From an uncultured Lachnospiraceae bacterium (GTDB lineage Bacteria; Bacillota; Clostridia; Lachnospirales; Lachnospiraceae), in the NCBI GenBank assembly GCA_900554205.1, contig USGM01000040.1, positions 1-25,110 on the forward strand: a DNA stretch of 25,110 nucleotides. Direction: 5' to 3'. Position 1 is the stretch's first letter. Every line of letters starts with the position of its first letter. Positions 1 through 7,521 of the stretch are shown here, in pieces. The notes below the pieces were generated by a model. It was not told where the DNA came from, ran no database searches, and saw only the letters and a program-made list of their open reading frames with translations. Made by a program: the position numbers and the translations under genes.

Positions 1-629
1 GGCAGTGTGATATGCTTGATCTGCTGCCACTTATTTGCGCCATCGATCTCCGCTGCCTCGTACAGCTCTGTATCAATACCGGACAAAACTGACATATAAA
101 GCACCGAGCCGTAGCCCACGCTGTTCCACATCTTTACAACGGTCAGAATGATCGGCCAGAGCGAAGCCGTCGTGTAAAATTTCACATGCATTCCCAGTGC
201 ATTGTTCAGGATACCTGTGTCGGTACTGATGAACGCGTATACAATGAACTGTACCGCCGCGTAGGAGATGAAGATCGGGATAATCATTACCGTCTGCATT
301 ACCTTCGCGCACTTCTTGAATACGAACTGGTCAATTGCGATTGCCAGAACTACATTCAGGAAGGTTCCCACTCCGGTGAATACCACATAGTACAGCAGCG
401 TATTCTTCGTCATATTCCAGAAGATGTCCTTGGAAGCAAGCAGGAATTTAAAATTTTCGATGCCGTTCCATGGGCTTGCCCAGATACCCTTGCTGTAGTC
501 AAAGGATTTGAATGCCATCACCAGACCGCTCATCGGTATGTACGAAAAGAACAGTAATACCAGAAATACCGGCAGCGCCATCACTACATGAGCCCTGTGT
601 TTCCATGTGTTTCTAAAAAATTCTTTCAT
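1..629 (-). CDS. LplB-type sugar ABC transporter permease (3' end outside window)
   Basis: This is the first 209 codons of an inner-membrane permease for oligosaccharide import. The translation begins MKEFFRNTWKHRAHVVMALP and shows a hydrophobic first helix (about residues 15-40), further helices near 75-100, 108-135 and 150-175, and the EAA loop EAAEIDGANKWQQIKHITL at the visible end. That loop contacts the ATPase in this family. Relatives are about 300 residues, so roughly 90 are missing past the window edge. The start at 629 follows a GAGAGGG ribosome site. The gene lies 52 bp downstream of a LacI gene on the same strand, with no convincing promoter between, so co-transcription is likely. 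Its neighbour across the divergent promoter is a cellobiose phosphorylase, which makes cellobiose or cellodextrin a plausible substrate by inference. No ATPase is next to it; the MsmK-type ATPase at the right end of the window could serve. Confidence 0.9.
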   Translation of the reverse strand, partial: MKEFFRNTWKHRAHVVMALPVFLVLLFFSYIPMSGLVMAFKSFDYSKGIWASPWNGIENFKFLLASKDIFWNMTKNTLLYYVVFTGVGTFLNVVLAIAIDQFVFKKCAKVMQTVMIIPIFISYAAVQFIVYAFISTDTGILNNALGMHVKFYTTASLWPIILTVVKMWNSVGYGSVLYMSVLSGIDTELYEAAEIDGANKWQQIKHITL

Positions 630-681
630 ATTCCCTCTCATTCTGCCGCTCAAAGCGACTATATAATCAGAAGTAATTCTG

Positions 682-1716
682 TCAGCGTCCGACTTGCTCC
701 GTCCGGGGAATCGTTGCCACCGACCTGCCCTCGAGAACCGTTCCGGGAATGACTATCTGTTCAACTACTGTGGTCTTCGGTCGTTCAATCAGACTGATCA
801 GCTGTCTTGCTGCCACACATCCGATCTGCTCCGCATCCTGTTTCAGGGTCGTCAGCTGCGGCTCCAGATACCGGGCTGCCGCTATGCCATCATATCCCGC
901 CACCGAAATATCCTCCGGGATTCGCAATCCCCTTGCCCTGATTGCATTGATTCCGCCGAATGCAGCGAAATCATCAGGATATATGATACAGGTCGGCGGT
1001 TCCGGCAGATCCATAAGTTCATTCGTCACCGCGTAGGTTTTCACCGTGTCACGGTACGCCGCCTCCCGGATATATTCATCCGGCACCTTAAGCCCCAGTG
1101 CTTCGGCTGTCCGGTAAAAGCTGGACACGCGGTTCTTGGTAACCGCTGAATCATCGCCATGGATATAGGCTATCCTTCTGTGACCCTTATGGTAAATAAA
1201 TTCCACAAGATCTCTGATTCCGGCAATGTTATCGGATATTACCGCAATCCGGTCATTGAAGATGTGGTCGATCGTCACAACGGGAATATCGCTCTGAACC
1301 AGTTCAATAACCTCAGGATCACTAAAATCAATACAGGCAAGCACCACACCGTCAAAGCCTCTGTACCGGCTGTGCTCCAGATATGTCATTCGGTCCTCTC
1401 TGTCCTTATAGCAGTTTATAAAGGTAATGTCATAACCACCCTTTTCCGCCGTCCGCTTGAAGCTGTCAAGCACTCCGGCAAAGTGGTCATGCGTCAGTCC
1501 GCTTGTGGCTTCGTCTATAAAGAGCACCCCGATGCCATGGGTTCTGTTCGTCTTCAGCGCCCTCGCTGAGAGATTGGGAGAATAACCCATTTCCTTCGCG
1601 ACCTTCTTAATGTGTGCCCTTGTTTCTTCTCCGATGTCGGTGTGATTGTTCAGCGCTTTGCTTACCGTAGCCACCGACACGCCGCACACCTTTGAAATGT
1701 CTTTCAGCGATGCCAT
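682..1716 (-). CDS. LacI-family transcriptional regulator (probable cellobiose-locus repressor)
   Basis: This is a cytoplasmic sugar-responsive repressor of 344 residues, the normal length for the family. The N-terminal helix-turn-helix reads LKDISKVCGVSVATVSKALN, followed by the hinge helix region NLSARALKTNRT and a periplasmic-binding-protein-like sensor domain (about residues 60-330) ending in the typical DISVAGYDGI and LTTLKQDAEQIG stretches. An in-frame GTG lies 21 bp upstream, but the ATG at 1716 is preferred because GGAG sits 8 bases before it and the protein then starts MASLKDIS, as relatives do. It has its own promoter and an operator-like element at its start of transcription, suggesting autoregulation. 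It is divergent from cellobiose phosphorylase and upstream of a sugar permease, so control of beta-glucoside use is the likely role. The true effector cannot be read from the sequence. Confidence 0.93.
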   Translation of the reverse strand: MASLKDISKVCGVSVATVSKALNNHTDIGEETRAHIKKVAKEMGYSPNLSARALKTNRTHGIGVLFIDEATSGLTHDHFAGVLDSFKRTAEKGGYDITFINCYKDREDRMTYLEHSRYRGFDGVVLACIDFSDPEVIELVQSDIPVVTIDHIFNDRIAVISDNIAGIRDLVEFIYHKGHRRIAYIHGDDSAVTKNRVSSFYRTAEALGLKVPDEYIREAAYRDTVKTYAVTNELMDLPEPPTCIIYPDDFAAFGGINAIRARGLRIPEDISVAGYDGIAAARYLEPQLTTLKQDAEQIGCVAARQLISLIERPKTTVVEQIVIPGTVLEGRSVATIPRTEQVGR

Positions 1717-1736
1717 ACCTTTATCTCCGTTGTTCA

Positions 1737-1750
1737 CTTAATCGTTTTCG
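1737..1750. promoter_or_regulatory. Predicted LacI operator at the lacI promoter
   Basis: CTTAATCGTTTTCG begins at about +1 of the predicted leftward lacI promoter. The identical 14 bases recur at 2052-2065 just downstream of the cellobiose phosphorylase promoter. The CGTTTTC part matches half of the palindromic LacI-type site seen upstream of glgP. Operator function is inferred. Confidence 0.65.
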
Positions 1751-1757
1751 TATCTTC

Positions 1758-1786
1758 ACTATACAACACCTTTTATACTTTTGCAA
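1758..1786 (-). promoter_or_regulatory. Promoter of the leftward lacI-permease unit
   Basis: Read on the minus strand there is TTGCAA (1781-1786), a 17-base spacer and TATAGT (1758-1763). Transcription would start near 1751, directly at the operator-like element. Confidence 0.75.
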
Positions 1787-1824
1787 GCGAATTTTAATTT
1801 TTTTTGTGTGTTTTGCTCGCGACA

Positions 1825-1840
1825 CACGTTGCGTAACGTG
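1825..1840. promoter_or_regulatory. Short perfect inverted repeat in the divergent intergenic region
   Basis: CACGTT and AACGTG are separated by GCGT, about 40 bp upstream of the lacI -35 box. It could be a site for another regulator. No family can be assigned, and nothing else is visible in this part of the 399-bp spacer except the promoters and operator copies. Confidence 0.3.
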
Positions 1841-1916
1841 GCAATTTGTATAGCATTTCTTATATACATGCCTTTTCCTTCTATTTTTAGCGTTCTTTGT
1901 GTGTGTATCCATTCAT

Positions 1917-1926
1917 ATCGTTTTCG
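1917..1926. promoter_or_regulatory. Third, partial operator-like copy
   Basis: ATCGTTTTCG repeats the core of the two 14-bp elements at 1737 and 2052. Its position between the two promoters would suit an auxiliary operator for looping. Ten bases is short, so this is tentative. Confidence 0.4.
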
Positions 1927-2002
1927 CCGTCCCGATGCATTGTCTTCACACGGCACACAACTCTGCAAATACTTTTTCTTTGCGCAATTTTCCATATTTC
2001 TA

Positions 2003-2031
2003 TTGCATTCTCCACCCACTTTATATATAAT
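2003..2031 (+). promoter_or_regulatory. Promoter of cellobiose phosphorylase
   Basis: TTGCAT (2003-2008), a 17-base spacer and a perfect TATAAT (2026-2031) place the start of transcription near 2038, giving a leader of about 78 bases that contains the operator-like element. Confidence 0.8.
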
Positions 2032-2051
2032 CTGGAATATAGCGTGGGTTT

Positions 2052-2065
2052 CTTAATCGTTTTCG
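2052..2065. promoter_or_regulatory. Predicted LacI operator downstream of the cbpA promoter
   Basis: CTTAATCGTTTTCG is identical to 1737-1750 and lies about 14 bases after the predicted transcription start, where a bound repressor would block elongation or promoter escape. Confidence 0.65.
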
Positions 2066-2115
2066 GTTTTTTGTAACCTCGTCACTGTATAAAAATTAAC
2101 TACAAGGAGAAAGCT

Positions 2116-4551
2116 ATGAAATTTGGGTTTTTTGATGATGCAAATCAGGAATATGTAATCACTACCCCGAAGACTCCTCTCCCCTGGATTAACTATCTGG
2201 GCTGCAACGAGTTCTTCAGTCTTATTTCCAACACCTGCGGCGGCTATACCTTCTATAAGGATGCCAAGCTGCTGCGCCTGACCCGTTACCGTTACAACAA
2301 TGTACCGACTGACTGCAACGGCAAATATTTCTACATAAAGGATGGCGACACGATCTGGAATCCCGGCTGGCAGCCGACCCAGACTGAGCTTGACAGCTAC
2401 GAATGCCGCCACGGTATCGGCTACAGCCGTTTTACCTCCACAAAGAACGGTTTGAAGGCATCCCTGCTCTCCTTTGTCCCGATGAACGACAACTGCGAGC
2501 TGCAGAAGCTGACACTGACGAACGAGTCCTCCGCATCCAAGAGCTTTTCCGTATTTTCTTATGTAGAATGGTGTCTCTGGAATGCTGACGACGATATGAA
2601 GAACTTCCAGAGAAACTTCAGCACCGGCGAGGTTGAGGTCGTAGACTCCACGATTTTCCACAAGACCGAGTACAGAGAGCGCAGAAATCATTACGCTATC
2701 TATTCTGTAAACGCACCTGTTGCCGGATTTGACACGATCCGCGATGAGTTCCTCGGCGCATACAGAGGCGCTGACAGGCCTCAGGCAGTCGAGAACGGCG
2801 CCTGCACAAACTCCATGGCAAGCGGCTGGGCACCGATTGCCTCCCATCAGCTGGATGTAACGCTTGCACCCGGCGAGAGCAAGACCTATATCTTTGTTCT
2901 CGGCTATATCGAAAATGCAGAGGATGACAAGTGGGAATCCTACGGCGTAATCAACAAGACAAAGGCATGGGAAATGCTGAAAAAGTACAATACCGGGGAA
3001 GGTGTTGACAAGGCATTTGCAGAGTTACAGGCTTATTGGAAGCAGCTGCTCTCCAAGTACACGGTTTCCTCCGGCGACGAGAAGGTGAACCGCATGGTAA
3101 ATACCTGGAACCAGTATCAGTGTATGGTGACATTTAACATGTCCCGTTCTGCTTCCTACTACGAGTCCGGTATCGGCCGCGGCATGGGCTTCCGCGATTC
3201 CTGTCAGGATCTGCTCGGCTTCGTGCATCTGATCCCCGACCGTGCAAGAGAGCGTATCATCGACATTGCATCGACGCAGTTCCAGGATGGCAGCGCATAC
3301 CATCAGTACCAGCCTCTTACCAAGAAGGGAAATTCCGATATCGGCAGCGGCTTCAATGATGATCCGCTCTGGCTGATCGCCGGAACCTCCGCTTATGTCC
3401 GCGAGACAGGCGACACCTCCATTCTGACGGAGATGGTTCCTTTCGACAACGATATGAGCGTGGCTGCTCCCCTCATGGATCACCTAAAGCGCTCCTTCAA
3501 CTATACCGTAACACACAAAGGTCCTCACAGCCTGCCTCTGATCGGACGTGCAGACTGGAACGACTGTCTGAACTTAAACTGCTTCTCCGCTCATCCCGGA
3601 GAGTCCTTCCAGACCTTCGGCCCCAGCGAGGGTCCCGTAGCGGAATCCGTCTTCATTGCCGGAATGTTCGTAAAGTACGGCGAGGAGTATGCACAGCTCT
3701 GTGAGCTGTTAGGAGACAAGGACGAAGCGGCGAGAGCACGGAACGAGGTTTCCGCTATGTATGATGCCATCCTCGCAAACGGCTGGGACGGCGAATGGTT
3801 CCTCCGCGCATACGATGCATACAGCCACAAGGTTGGCTCCAAGGAATGCCGCGAGGGTCAGATCTACATTGAGCCGCAGGGCTTCTGCGTACTGGCAGGC
3901 GTCGGCGTCAAGGAAGGCCTCGCAGAGCGCGCCCTGAATTCCGTGAAGGAGCGTCTGGACACCAAATACGGCGTCATGATCCTCCAGCCTGCTTACACCG
4001 AGTATCACCTCGAACTTGGCGAAGTTTCCTCCTATCCGCCCGGATATAAGGAAAATGCCGGAATCTTCTGTCACAACAACCCCTGGGTATCCATCGCTGA
4101 AACTGTGATCGGCAGAGGTGACAGAGCTTTTGATATTTATAAGAAGACCTGCCCCGCTTACATCGAGGACATCAGTGAAATCCACCGCACCGAGCCTTAT
4201 GTGTATTCCCAGATGGTAGCAGGACGCGATGCAAAGTTCCACGGTGAGGCAAAGAACAGCTGGCTTACCGGTACAGCGGCATGGACTTTCGTAAATATCT
4301 CCCAGTACATTCTGGGTGTATATCCCACCCATACCGGACTGTCCGTTGATCCCTGCGTACCCAGCGGCTTCGGCGATTTCACCCTTACCAGACAGTTCCG
4401 CGAGGGCACTTACCACATCGAGGTAAAGAACCCGAACAATGTCCAGAAGGGTATCGCCTCCATGACAGTAAACGGAACAGCAGTGGACGGTCACATCATT
4501 CCCTATGTAAAGGGTCAGACCGAGTACAATGTTGTCATCACAATGGGATAA
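2116..4551 (+). CDS. cbpA: Cellobiose phosphorylase (GH94)
   Basis: This cytoplasmic enzyme splits cellobiose with phosphate into alpha-glucose 1-phosphate and glucose, saving one ATP per disaccharide. The 811 residues match the length I recall for clostridial cellobiose phosphorylases. The start MKFGFFDDANQEYVITTPKT, the WINYLG segment, the NFQRNFSTGEVEV segment and the YRERRNHYAIYSVN segment are characteristic. The N-terminal beta-sandwich covers about residues 1-300 and the (alpha/alpha)6 barrel about 310-740. The catalytic acid is expected in the ADWND motif (Asp480/Asp483), and phosphate-pocket segments follow around residues 640-670. The start has AAGGAG six bases upstream. A strong promoter and an operator copy precede it, and a terminator follows, so it is a single-gene unit. 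A cellodextrin phosphorylase is less likely given the close match at the N-terminus. Confidence 0.95.
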   Translation: MKFGFFDDANQEYVITTPKTPLPWINYLGCNEFFSLISNTCGGYTFYKDAKLLRLTRYRYNNVPTDCNGKYFYIKDGDTIWNPGWQPTQTELDSYECRHGIGYSRFTSTKNGLKASLLSFVPMNDNCELQKLTLTNESSASKSFSVFSYVEWCLWNADDDMKNFQRNFSTGEVEVVDSTIFHKTEYRERRNHYAIYSVNAPVAGFDTIRDEFLGAYRGADRPQAVENGACTNSMASGWAPIASHQLDVTLAPGESKTYIFVLGYIENAEDDKWESYGVINKTKAWEMLKKYNTGEGVDKAFAELQAYWKQLLSKYTVSSGDEKVNRMVNTWNQYQCMVTFNMSRSASYYESGIGRGMGFRDSCQDLLGFVHLIPDRARERIIDIASTQFQDGSAYHQYQPLTKKGNSDIGSGFNDDPLWLIAGTSAYVRETGDTSILTEMVPFDNDMSVAAPLMDHLKRSFNYTVTHKGPHSLPLIGRADWNDCLNLNCFSAHPGESFQTFGPSEGPVAESVFIAGMFVKYGEEYAQLCELLGDKDEAARARNEVSAMYDAILANGWDGEWFLRAYDAYSHKVGSKECREGQIYIEPQGFCVLAGVGVKEGLAERALNSVKERLDTKYGVMILQPAYTEYHLELGEVSSYPPGYKENAGIFCHNNPWVSIAETVIGRGDRAFDIYKKTCPAYIEDISEIHRTEPYVYSQMVAGRDAKFHGEAKNSWLTGTAAWTFVNISQYILGVYPTHTGLSVDPCVPSGFGDFTLTRQFREGTYHIEVKNPNNVQKGIASMTVNGTAVDGHIIPYVKGQTEYNVVITMG

Positions 4552-4569
4552 AATTTAATACGACATATC

Positions 4570-4610
4570 ACAAGAGGCGAGAGCTGACGCTCCCGCCTCT
4601 TGTATTTTAT
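4570..4610 (+). terminator. Rho-independent terminator after cbpA
   Basis: ACAAGAGGCG (4570-4579) pairs perfectly with CGCCTCTTGT (4594-4603), with a 14-base loop that can pair further, followed by ATTTTAT. It lies 18 bp after the cbpA stop codon. Confidence 0.85.
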
Positions 4611-4620
4611 ATAAATAGGA

Positions 4621-4649
4621 TTGAAAATATACTATATATGATATATAAT
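4621..4649 (+). promoter_or_regulatory. Promoter of the predicted toxin gene
   Basis: TTGAAA (4621-4626), a 17-base spacer and TATAAT (4644-4649) lie just after the cbpA terminator. Transcription would start near 4656, giving a leader of about 70 bases that contains an ACGTC/GACGT hairpin (4690-4707). Confidence 0.8.
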
Positions 4650-4728
4650 AAAGTAATAATAGTTTTACCCGGGGAGCCAATGGGGTGATACGTCAGCTGC
4701 TGGACGTCAAGGAAAGGAGCTGGTGCCA

Positions 4729-4815
4729 ATGGTTACATATTCGGATTTAATCCAATTTGTAATTATGCTTTGCGCAGTAATAACTCTTGCTATCTACACT
4801 CAACGCAAAAAGTAG
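4729..4815 (+). CDS. Small hydrophobic peptide, probable type I (holin-like/Fst-like) toxin
   Basis: This 28-residue peptide begins MVTYSDLIQFVIM, continues as one hydrophobic segment (about residues 7-23) and ends in a basic tail, TQRKK. This is the pattern of Gram-positive type I toxins (holin-like, TxpA, Fst), which insert in the cell's own membrane. AAGGAAAGGAG nine bases upstream is a strong ribosome site. The gene has its own promoter, and its stop codon is inside a strong shared terminator. On the opposite strand a consensus promoter converges on it, as expected for an antisense antitoxin RNA. An in-frame GTG six bases upstream is too close to the ribosome site. Family assignment rests on architecture and composition, not on a database match. 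A plain small membrane peptide is the alternative. Confidence 0.75.
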   Translation: MVTYSDLIQFVIMLCAVITLAIYTQRKK

Positions 4816-4850
4816 CGCCCCCGTCTAGCAAACTAAGGCGCTACTTTTTG
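4806..4850. terminator. Bidirectional terminator shared by toxin mRNA and antisense RNA
   Basis: CAAAAAGTAGCGCC (4806-4819) is a perfect inverted copy of GGCGCTACTTTTTG (4837-4850), with a 17-base loop. The T-run after the stem on each strand lets it stop transcription in both directions. It also makes the two converging RNAs complementary over about 45 bases. Confidence 0.85.
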
Positions 4851-4904
4851 TAGAATCACATTTTGCCAGCGGCTAGGTGTACACTAGTCATTGGCTCTCT
4901 TGTT
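4807..4904 (-). ncRNA. Predicted antisense antitoxin RNA
   Basis: A leftward RNA of about 98 bases is predicted from the promoter at 4911-4939 to the shared terminator. It overlaps the 3' end of the toxin mRNA, including the toxin stop codon. No ribosome site with a convincing reading frame is visible in it. Its upstream half (rev. comp. of 4864-4879) can also pair, imperfectly, with the toxin leader at 4692-4707. This resembles the converging layout of the enterococcal par (fst) locus. Ends are inferred from promoter and terminator positions. Confidence 0.65.
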
Positions 4905-4910
4905 AAAATG

Positions 4911-4939
4911 ATTATAACGTCACTCTGGTGCAATGTCAA
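4911..4939 (-). promoter_or_regulatory. Consensus promoter for the antisense RNA
   Basis: On the minus strand TTGACA (4934-4939) and TATAAT (4911-4916) are separated by exactly 17 bases, both perfect consensus. A promoter this strong pointing away from ldhA and into the toxin 3' end has no other gene to serve. Confidence 0.85.
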
Positions 4940-5035
4940 GTTTTCCGTTACTTGCCTCATCCCTCAATATCTTTTTCCAAATCCTCGGCATGAACTCTAT
5001 GTTTTCGGATACACTAAAGATAGGAGGTATCTGCC

Positions 5036-6025
5036 ATGAAGATTTTGTTTTATGACACCAAAAGCTATGACAAGGATTCTTTTCAGGAGACTCTGAAAGA
5101 CTTTCCCGATATTGAGATCGAATACACGAAATCCGATCTCGACCCCAGAACGGCGGCACTCGCCGAAGGTTTTGACGCGGTATGCGGCTTTGTAAGCTCG
5201 GATGTCGGCGCACAGACGCTCTCGATCCTGCACCATAAGGGAATCGGGCTGGTTCTGATGCGATGCGCTGGCTTTAACAATGTCGATCTGGATTCCGCCA
5301 GACAGTACGGCATCCGCATCATGCGTGTTCCCGGTTACTCGCCGGAGGCGGTGGCGGAGCATGCGATGGCATTGGCTCTCGCGGCAAACCGCAGACTGTA
5401 TAAGGCATACAACAAGGTTCGGGAGAATGATTTCAGCCTGAGCGGGCTTATGGGCTTTAACTTTTACCAGAAGACCGCCGGTATCATCGGCACAGGAAAG
5501 ATCGGCGCCGCAATGTGCCGCATCTGCCAAGGCTTCGGCATGAAGGTCATCGCCTATGATGTGTACGAAAATCCATCCATCAAGGATTTTGTGGAATATG
5601 TGACTCTGGATGAGCTGCTGTCCCGCAGTGACGTCATCTCGCTCCACTGCCCTCTCATGGATTCCACCTACCACATGATCAATATTGATACTATCCGCAA
5701 GATGAAGGACGGTGTCATTCTTGTCAACACCTCACGCGGAGCACTTGTCAAAACAGCCGATTTAATTGAAGGGATCCGAATGCACAAATTTGCGGGTGTC
5801 GGACTTGATGTCTATGAGGAGGAGACAAACAATGTCTTCGAGGATCGCTCCGACGAGATTCTGGAGCATTCCACAACGGCAAGGCTGCTCTCCTTTCCAA
5901 ACGTCATGATCACATCCCATCAGGGCTTCTTTACAAAAGAGGCTCTCCGCGCGATCGCCGAGACGACGCTGCAGAATGCCTCCGATTATGAATCCGGCAA
6001 GGAAAGCCCGAATGATGTGAAATAG
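5036..6025 (+). CDS. ldhA: D-lactate dehydrogenase (fermentative, LdhA type)
   Basis: This cytoplasmic NAD-dependent enzyme reduces pyruvate to D-lactate and so reoxidises NADH in fermentation. At 329 residues it has the length of E. coli LdhA. The segment MRCAGFNNVDL, the nucleotide-binding motif GTGKIG (152-157) and the triad of the D-2-hydroxyacid dehydrogenase family are present: Arg234 in NTSRGAL, Glu263 in DVYEEE, and His295 in SHQGF. The inserted FEDRSDEILEHSTTARLLSF segment is typical of LdhA rather than of phosphoglycerate dehydrogenases. The start has AGGAGG eight bases upstream. The gene stands alone on the plus strand and ends 6 bp from the converging MATE gene, with no separate terminator between. 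No convincing promoter was found close to the start. Another 2-hydroxyacid substrate is possible but less likely. Confidence 0.9.
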   Translation: MKILFYDTKSYDKDSFQETLKDFPDIEIEYTKSDLDPRTAALAEGFDAVCGFVSSDVGAQTLSILHHKGIGLVLMRCAGFNNVDLDSARQYGIRIMRVPGYSPEAVAEHAMALALAANRRLYKAYNKVRENDFSLSGLMGFNFYQKTAGIIGTGKIGAAMCRICQGFGMKVIAYDVYENPSIKDFVEYVTLDELLSRSDVISLHCPLMDSTYHMINIDTIRKMKDGVILVNTSRGALVKTADLIEGIRMHKFAGVGLDVYEEETNNVFEDRSDEILEHSTTARLLSFPNVMITSHQGFFTKEALRAIAETTLQNASDYESGKESPNDVK

Positions 6026-6031
6026 AGCTTA

Positions 6032-7432
6032 TCAGTCGTTCTTCTCCGTGCTGACAATATTGTTGAGCCATACACCTTTCTTTACGAGGATGAAGCCTAT
6101 CACACACTTGATCAGGTCAAGCAGCTGACAGAACAGATACAGCGGCACAATGGGCATTTCGGTGAACCGGCTCAGGCAGAACGCAACCGGTGTCGTCACC
6201 ACCCAAAGGAACACACTGTCAAACAAAAAGGTTATAATAGTCTTCCCTCCGGTTCGCAGCGTGAAGTAGCTTGCATGCATAAATGCCCAGATCGGCATAC
6301 AGCACGCGGCGACACGCAGCAGATCTGCCGCGAGAATCCTTACCTCGTGAGAGGTGTTGTATATCATCGGGAACAGCGGCGATAACACGAATAAAATGGC
6401 CCCCAGCACAAAGCAGGACATTACAGAGAACGCGATCAGCTTTGTATCCGTGTCCTTCGCCTCCTCCATCTTGCCGGCTCCCAGAAGCTGTCCGACAATA
6501 ATCGCTATGGCATTTCCCATCGACATGAACACAACGTTGAACAGGTTCGAGATGGTGGAGGAGATATTCAGCGCCGCAACAGCGTCAAGGCCGCGCATCG
6601 AATAGCACTGGTTCAGGATGGCAATTCCTGCTGCCCACAGAATCTCATTAACCATAAGCGGCGTACCCTTGCGCACAATATTCCCCGCCAGACCCGCAGG
6701 AATGCTGAATTCCCGGTATGCCCCGCGGATAAAGGGCATTCTCTCCGCATGGGTATGTGTCCAGAAAATGACGATGAACGCCTGCACATAACGTGAGATC
6801 ACGGTCGCCACGGCAGCACCGACAACTCCGAGCGCCGGCGCACCGAGTTTTCCGTAGATCAGGATATAGTTCAGCGCCAGATTGACGCACACTGCCGTCA
6901 CCCCCGCTGTCATGGGAAGCTTCGTTTCGCCGCACTCCCTCAGAGTGCTGGCGTAAATCTCCTCCACCGTAAACGGAATCAGTCCCGTCAGCATGACAAG
7001 CAGATAATCTCTTCCATATCTCAGTGTAGCCTCCAATGCCTCCTCATTCCCCTCGCCGTGCAGATAGAGCCCGATCAGCTTCTCTCCGCCGAAGAACAGA
7101 ACGATGATTCCCAGAACCGCAAGGGCAATACAGATGTACAGCTTAAAGCGGAACGTCCGCTGTACTCCCTTGTGATCCTTGCAGCCGTAAAACTGTGCAC
7201 CAAAGATCCCGGCACCGGATATTGCCCCGAAAATTGCCAGATTATATACCAGCAAAAGCTGGTTCACAATCGCAATGCCTGACATCTGCTCCGTTCCGAC
7301 ACGCCCCACCATGATATTGTCCAGAAGACTCACAAAGTTCGTGATGCCGTTCTGAATCATGATCGGCACAACCACTCCCAGAACCATTGCATAGAATGCA
7401 CGACTTCCGATTAATTTCTTTTTGATATTCAT
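6032..7432 (-). CDS. MATE-family efflux transporter
   Basis: This 466-residue inner-membrane protein has about twelve hydrophobic helices, as in the MATE (multidrug and toxic compound extrusion) family, which exports organic molecules using sodium or proton gradients. Family features include PIMIQNGITNFVSLLDNIMVG at the N-terminus, an AGIFGAQFYG segment and, in the second half, GNAIAIIVGQLLGAGKMEEAK. The start at 7432 is chosen because AGGAA lies nine bases upstream; an ATG 30 bp further upstream lacks proper ribosome-site spacing. It follows the radical-SAM gene on the same strand by 89 bp and may be the last gene of the glgP operon, though its substrate probably has nothing to do with glucan breakdown. 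No regulatory site specific to it was seen. Confidence 0.9.
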   Translation of the reverse strand: MNIKKKLIGSRAFYAMVLGVVVPIMIQNGITNFVSLLDNIMVGRVGTEQMSGIAIVNQLLLVYNLAIFGAISGAGIFGAQFYGCKDHKGVQRTFRFKLYICIALAVLGIIVLFFGGEKLIGLYLHGEGNEEALEATLRYGRDYLLVMLTGLIPFTVEEIYASTLRECGETKLPMTAGVTAVCVNLALNYILIYGKLGAPALGVVGAAVATVISRYVQAFIVIFWTHTHAERMPFIRGAYREFSIPAGLAGNIVRKGTPLMVNEILWAAGIAILNQCYSMRGLDAVAALNISSTISNLFNVVFMSMGNAIAIIVGQLLGAGKMEEAKDTDTKLIAFSVMSCFVLGAILFVLSPLFPMIYNTSHEVRILAADLLRVAACCMPIWAFMHASYFTLRTGGKTIITFLFDSVFLWVVTTPVAFCLSRFTEMPIVPLYLFCQLLDLIKCVIGFILVKKGVWLNNIVSTEKND

Positions 7433-7521
7433 CTCAACACATTCCTGTGTCCTGCGACACATCCCTTATCTTAGTTTTATCTCCTCACTGTCTTCCACAC
7501 AGTTTCAGAGACGGATGCTTT

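Noticed and set aside
668..681. CAGAA/TTCTG palindrome just after the first lacI gene
   Set aside because: The 5-bp stem has no T-run and is short enough to be chance.
1721..2056. Small open frames in the cbpA-lacI intergenic region
   Set aside because: They overlap the predicted promoters and operators, have no ribosome sites and show composition typical of AT-rich spacer.
2053..2847. Minus-strand open frame of 264 codons over the cbpA start
   Set aside because: Antisense to the well-matched GH94 N-terminus and to its promoter; no ribosome site or family features.
7433..7462. Upstream ATG for the MATE gene
   Set aside because: It adds MCRRTQECVE, which is not typical, and its AAGGG is directly next to the start codon. 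The ATG at 7432 has better spacing.
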